A DNA stretch of 9,522 bases from Candidatus Melainabacteria bacterium (GTDB lineage: Bacteria > Cyanobacteriota > Vampirovibrionia > Obscuribacterales > Obscuribacteraceae), in NCBI GenBank assembly GCA_003175915.1, contig PSRH01000256.1, positions 1-9,522 on the forward strand. Direction: 5' to 3'. The notes beneath the pieces are model-generated. The model did not search any database. It saw only the letters and a list, made by a program, of their open reading frames with translations, and had not been told where the DNA came from. Shown here piece after piece: positions 6,630 through 9,522 of the stretch. The position numbers were made by a program, and so were the translations under genes. Every line of letters begins with the position of its first letter. Position 1 is the stretch's first letter.

Positions 6630-7634
6630 TCAGACTCTGCCGGCCACCTTTTGACCTGCGCCAATATTTAATGAGGCATAGCGGGCAGCACCCAGCAATG
6701 CAGTTTGGTCATTAAGTATGACTTGGACCGGGACAGCTCTGAGCAATGTCTCGAAACGGCCTTTGGAAACGAATGCGTCGAAGAACAAAGGCGTTTTCAA
6801 ACGTTCAATGATTTTTGGCGCAATACCGCCGCCAAGATACATGCCTCCCGTAGCGAGAAGCTTGAGAGCAAGATTGCCAGCTTCGGCTCCGTACAAGGAG
6901 ATGAACATCGCGAGCGTCATTTCACAGAGCTTACTCTTCCCCTGCAATGCCGCCTGCGAAATTGCAGCACCGCCACCGGCCATAATTTCAGCATCCAGCT
7001 CTGGTGAATCGGTACCGCGGCCGGTGTCACGCAAAAAGCAATAGATGTTAACCAGACCCATGCCTGACACGACCCGTTCCCAACTCACTGTTTTGTAGCG
7101 CTTCTTAAGATATTGCAGAAGTTCAATCTCAATCTCGGTTTTAGGGGCGAAATCGCAATGACCGCCCTCGGTGGCAAAAGGCATTAGGCGTTCACCGTTA
7201 AATGCCAGGCCAGCTTCACCCAATCCGGTTCCGGCCGAAATCAATCCCGCATTGCCCTGATCGTCTCTTTCACCTACATTGAGCGTGTAGAAGTCATCGC
7301 TAGAGAGAACCTCTATCCCGTAGGCATTAGCTTCCAGGTCGTTGATAATGGAAGCATGACGCAGATCAAGGTTTGCCGCCAGATCGCTGGCTGAGATTAC
7401 CCAATGAAGATTAGTTCCTACTGCGCGTCCCTTTTTAACCGGGCCGGCAAAGCCGATACAAACCGCAGTCACTTTGATTTTATGTGTTTTCAGAAAGAGA
7501 GAGATCATCCCTTCCAAAGTTTCGTGATCGCTACTCTTATAAATCTCGATGCATTCCGCCACGAGATTTGGTTTTGTCTCATCAAATGCGGCCAGCCTTG
7601 TGCTAGTGCCCCCGATATCACCGGCTAGTATCAT
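6630..7634 (-). CDS. glk: Glucokinase (ROK-independent Glk family)
   Basis: This cytoplasmic ATP-dependent glucokinase phosphorylates glucose to glucose-6-phosphate. The 334 residues match the E. coli Glk type rather than the ROK family, since the ROK zinc-binding Cys motif is absent. Seen in order: the phosphate loop GDIGGTSTRLA (5-15), FAGPV (62-66), catalytic D99 in INDLEANAYG, the SAGTGLGEAGL loop (133-143), and the sugar-binding EGGHCDFAP (156-164) with E156 and H159. A GGGIAPKI nucleotide-site segment follows (268-275). The ATG overlaps the zwf stop as ATGA, and GGA lies eight bases before the start within zwf, so translational coupling is likely. It is the last gene of the gnd-zwf-glk unit and supplies the substrate of Zwf. 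Its 3' end nearly meets the convergent patatin gene, with no visible terminator between. Confidence 0.95.
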   Translation of the reverse strand: MILAGDIGGTSTRLAAFDETKPNLVAECIEIYKSSDHETLEGMISLFLKTHKIKVTAVCIGFAGPVKKGRAVGTNLHWVISASDLAANLDLRHASIINDLEANAYGIEVLSSDDFYTLNVGERDDQGNAGLISAGTGLGEAGLAFNGERLMPFATEGGHCDFAPKTEIEIELLQYLKKRYKTVSWERVVSGMGLVNIYCFLRDTGRGTDSPELDAEIMAGGGAAISQAALQGKSKLCEMTLAMFISLYGAEAGNLALKLLATGGMYLGGGIAPKIIERLKTPLFFDAFVSKGRFETLLRAVPVQVILNDQTALLGAARYASLNIGAGQKVAGRV

Positions 7635-9190
7635 TGATTATCCAATCTCCACTTTCGCCCGTCCTGGGCCATCAATTCTTCCGCTTTTTTTGGACCCCAA
7701 GTCCCGGCAGCGTAGTTGGGAAAGTCGGCGCACTTCTCAACCTGCCAAACTTCTTGAATCGGTTTGACCACCGCCCAGCCGGCTTCAACGTTGTCAGCCC
7801 GATTGAAGAGGGTTTGATCGCCAATCATACAGTCATAGATAAGAGTTTCATAGCCTGTTTGAGGCGAGGCACCGAAGTAGTCGTTGTAGCGGAAATCCAT
7901 CTCCACCTGGCCTATTTTTAGAGTAGGGCCGGGGACTTTCGCGCCGAATTGCAGTGAGATGCCTTCATCCGGTTGAATTTGCATGACCAAGACGTTCGGT
8001 TTGAGCGTATCGACATTAGTGTCTCGGAACAGGCAGGAAGGAGGGCTCTTAAATTGAATGGCAATTTCCGAAACACGTTTCGGCAAATGCTTACCTGTGC
8101 GCAAATAGAACGGTACATCCGTCCACCGCCAGTTATCAATGAATAGTTTTAGTGCTACGAATGTCTCGACGCTGGAATCGGGGGCTACACGCGACTCAGA
8201 TCGATAAGCCTTGGCCGGCTTACCGTCTATTGTCCCGTCGCCGTATTGGCCCCGCACGGCGTTCTGGCGAACAGCTTCACGCTTTAAGGGGCGAATCGCC
8301 GTAAGTAACTCCGTCTTTTTGGTCCTTACCGTGTCGGCATCGAAACAAGTCGGCGGTTCCATAGCGATCAAGCTAAGCAACTGAAAGAGATGGTTGGGCA
8401 CCATATCCCTGAGGGCCCCGGCTCTCTCGTAAAAGCCGCCGCGAGTCTCTACTCCAACGGTTTCAGCGACGGTAATTTGAACGTGGTCGATAAAGCGATT
8501 ATTCCAGGCCGGTTCGAAGAAGCCGTTTCCGAATCGAAAGACCATAATGTTTTGGACGGTTTCTTTGCCGAGGTAATGGTCGATTCTATACACCTGGCTC
8601 TCTTTGACCACCGAGAGAATGCTGCGATTAAGGGCCTTAGCTGATTCCAGGTCGTTGCCAAATGGTTTTTCAATAATGATATTGCGCCAGTGATTCTCAT
8701 CCTCGTTAGTCAAGCCGACTTGGGCAAGCATCTTGATGATTTGCTCAAAATAGTCCTCGGCCGTTGCCAGATAGAAGAGATAGTTACCACCGGTTTGCAC
8801 CTTGGAATCGATACCCGCTAACAGCGTTTGCAGCTTTTTGTATGCCTCCGGATCTTCGAAATGACCATTGAGGTAATGGATACGTTTGAGGAACCAATCC
8901 CACTTCTGCGGTTCGATTTTCGTTGTGGCAAACTGCTCCATTGCCTGCGTCAGCTCGTCGCGAAACGAATCATCACTTTTCTCCGAACGTGCCATACCAA
9001 CAATCGCAAATTGATCGGGCAGGAGATTATGCAATGATAGATTGTAGAGAGCCGGTATCAGTTTGCGCTTGGTCAAGTCACCAGCACCACCGAAGATAAC
9101 AATGATGCAGGGACCGGCTTTCTGTCCAGCAAGTTCTTTCATTCGACTCTCTTGAATTTGAGTAGAGGTTTGCGTAGCTGTTGCTGTCAT
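7631..9190 (-). CDS. zwf: Glucose-6-phosphate 1-dehydrogenase
   Basis: This enzyme oxidises glucose-6-phosphate to 6-phosphogluconolactone with reduction of NADP+ (or NAD+), the entry step of the oxidative pentose phosphate and Entner-Doudoroff routes. The 519 residues span the full family length. The dinucleotide fingerprint GGAGDLTK is at 34-41, EKPFG begins at 174, and the substrate signature RIDHYLGKE is at 202-210 (D204, H205, K209). The catalytic His is H236 in FIDHVQI, and RTGKHLPKR (364-372) supplies the coenzyme and substrate lysines. A Thr/Gln-rich N-terminal extension of about 25 residues precedes the Rossmann fold. The ATG overlaps the gnd stop as ATGA, with GAGG at 9201-9204 ten bases upstream. 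An internal ATG at codon 17 is an alternative start. No 6-phosphogluconolactonase gene follows; glk does instead. Confidence 0.97.
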   Translation of the reverse strand: MTATATQTSTQIQESRMKELAGQKAGPCIIVIFGGAGDLTKRKLIPALYNLSLHNLLPDQFAIVGMARSEKSDDSFRDELTQAMEQFATTKIEPQKWDWFLKRIHYLNGHFEDPEAYKKLQTLLAGIDSKVQTGGNYLFYLATAEDYFEQIIKMLAQVGLTNEDENHWRNIIIEKPFGNDLESAKALNRSILSVVKESQVYRIDHYLGKETVQNIMVFRFGNGFFEPAWNNRFIDHVQITVAETVGVETRGGFYERAGALRDMVPNHLFQLLSLIAMEPPTCFDADTVRTKKTELLTAIRPLKREAVRQNAVRGQYGDGTIDGKPAKAYRSESRVAPDSSVETFVALKLFIDNWRWTDVPFYLRTGKHLPKRVSEIAIQFKSPPSCLFRDTNVDTLKPNVLVMQIQPDEGISLQFGAKVPGPTLKIGQVEMDFRYNDYFGASPQTGYETLIYDCMIGDQTLFNRADNVEAGWAVVKPIQEVWQVEKCADFPNYAAGTWGPKKAEELMAQDGRKWRLDNQ

Positions 9191-9522
9191 TTCTTAACCG
9201 CCTCTTTCAACTCTATATGTCCACCGAATTTATAGCGCATGGCTGACAATATTCTTTCAGCGAACGTATGTTCTTTGCGCGAGCGGAAGCGCGTATAGAG
9301 GGCGGCAGATAATACTTCGGCCGGCACGGCTTCTTCGATTGCCGCTTGCACTGTCCAGCGTCCCTCACCGGAATCCTCCACTGTTCCTGAGAAATTGGAG
9401 AGGTTAGGATTCTCCGCCAGAGCCATGGATGCTAGATCAAGCAGCCAGGAGCCAATGACACTGCCTCGGCGCCAAACTTCGGCAATGTCCGGGATCGACA
9501 GATTGTAGCGGAGCTCTTCGTT
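9187..9522 (-). CDS. gnd: 6-phosphogluconate dehydrogenase, C-terminal part
   Basis: Only the last 111 residues lie in the window; the reading frame is open to the right edge, so the N-terminal Rossmann domain is missing. The visible part begins within the all-helical domain. It carries IAEVWRRGSVIGSWLLDL, then GTVEDSGEGRWTVQAAIEEAVPAEVLSAAL, then FAERILSAMRYKFGGH near the end. This is typical of the short (about 300-residue) GndA/YqeC-type decarboxylating 6-phosphogluconate dehydrogenases, many of which use NAD+, rather than the long 470-residue E. coli Gnd. The C terminus stops shortly after FGGH, as in the short type. The enzyme makes ribulose-5-phosphate and CO2, two steps after Zwf. Its stop overlaps the zwf start by four bases, so the genes are co-transcribed. 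Coenzyme choice cannot be read from this part. Confidence 0.92.
   Translation of the reverse strand, partial: NEELRYNLSIPDIAEVWRRGSVIGSWLLDLASMALAENPNLSNFSGTVEDSGEGRWTVQAAIEEAVPAEVLSAALYTRFRSRKEHTFAERILSAMRYKFGGHIELKEAVKK

Noticed and set aside
6338..6664. 108-codon minus-strand frame spanning the patatin 3' end and the glk stop
   Set aside because: It overlaps both convergent genes, and its Leu/Phe-rich run is the antisense of the Lys/Glu-rich patatin C terminus.

Overview
This window is a bacterial chromosomal segment of about 50% GC. It has eight complete protein-coding genes, one gene cut by the right edge, and a gene-free, strongly structured stretch at the left edge. No mobile element, CRISPR array, tRNA or rRNA was recognised. 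The theme is central sugar metabolism mixed with envelope proteins. Taxonomy cannot be settled from sequence alone. The combination of secreted TPR proteins with Lys/Ala-rich tails, a LolA-like (DUF1571-type) secreted protein, and a small-type 6-phosphogluconate dehydrogenase next to zwf would fit a non-photosynthetic relative of Cyanobacteria (Melainabacteria/Obscuribacterales) or a planctomycete-like lineage. This is inference.

Layout, left to right. Bases 1-278 hold no gene and contain several complementary stems, possibly a structured RNA or a nagA leader. Next is nagA (+), N-acetylglucosamine-6-phosphate deacetylase, which converges on a stand-alone response-regulator receiver domain (-). 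A 296-bp intergenic region follows, with a near-palindrome just before the next gene, a secreted TPR protein (+). That gene converges on a two-gene minus-strand unit: a secreted LolA/DUF1571-like protein followed 15 bases later by a GH1 beta-glucosidase. A divergent intergenic region then separates this unit from a patatin-like phospholipase (+) with a lipoprotein-type signal. The right third is a tight minus-strand operon, gnd-zwf-glk, in which each stop overlaps the next start as ATGA.

How the genes fit together. GH1 would release glucose from beta-glucosides in the cytoplasm. Glucokinase makes glucose-6-phosphate, and Zwf and Gnd oxidise it through the oxidative pentose phosphate pathway to ribulose-5-phosphate. 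NagA feeds amino sugars from peptidoglycan or chitin turnover toward glucosamine-6-phosphate. The envelope genes (TPR protein, LolA-like protein, patatin lipoprotein) have no obvious pathway link to the sugar genes.

I see no clearly new multi-gene system. The items most worth a second look are the structured left-edge sequence, the gnd-zwf-glk operon without a lactonase gene between its members, the TPR protein with histone-tail-like ends, and the lipidated patatin.
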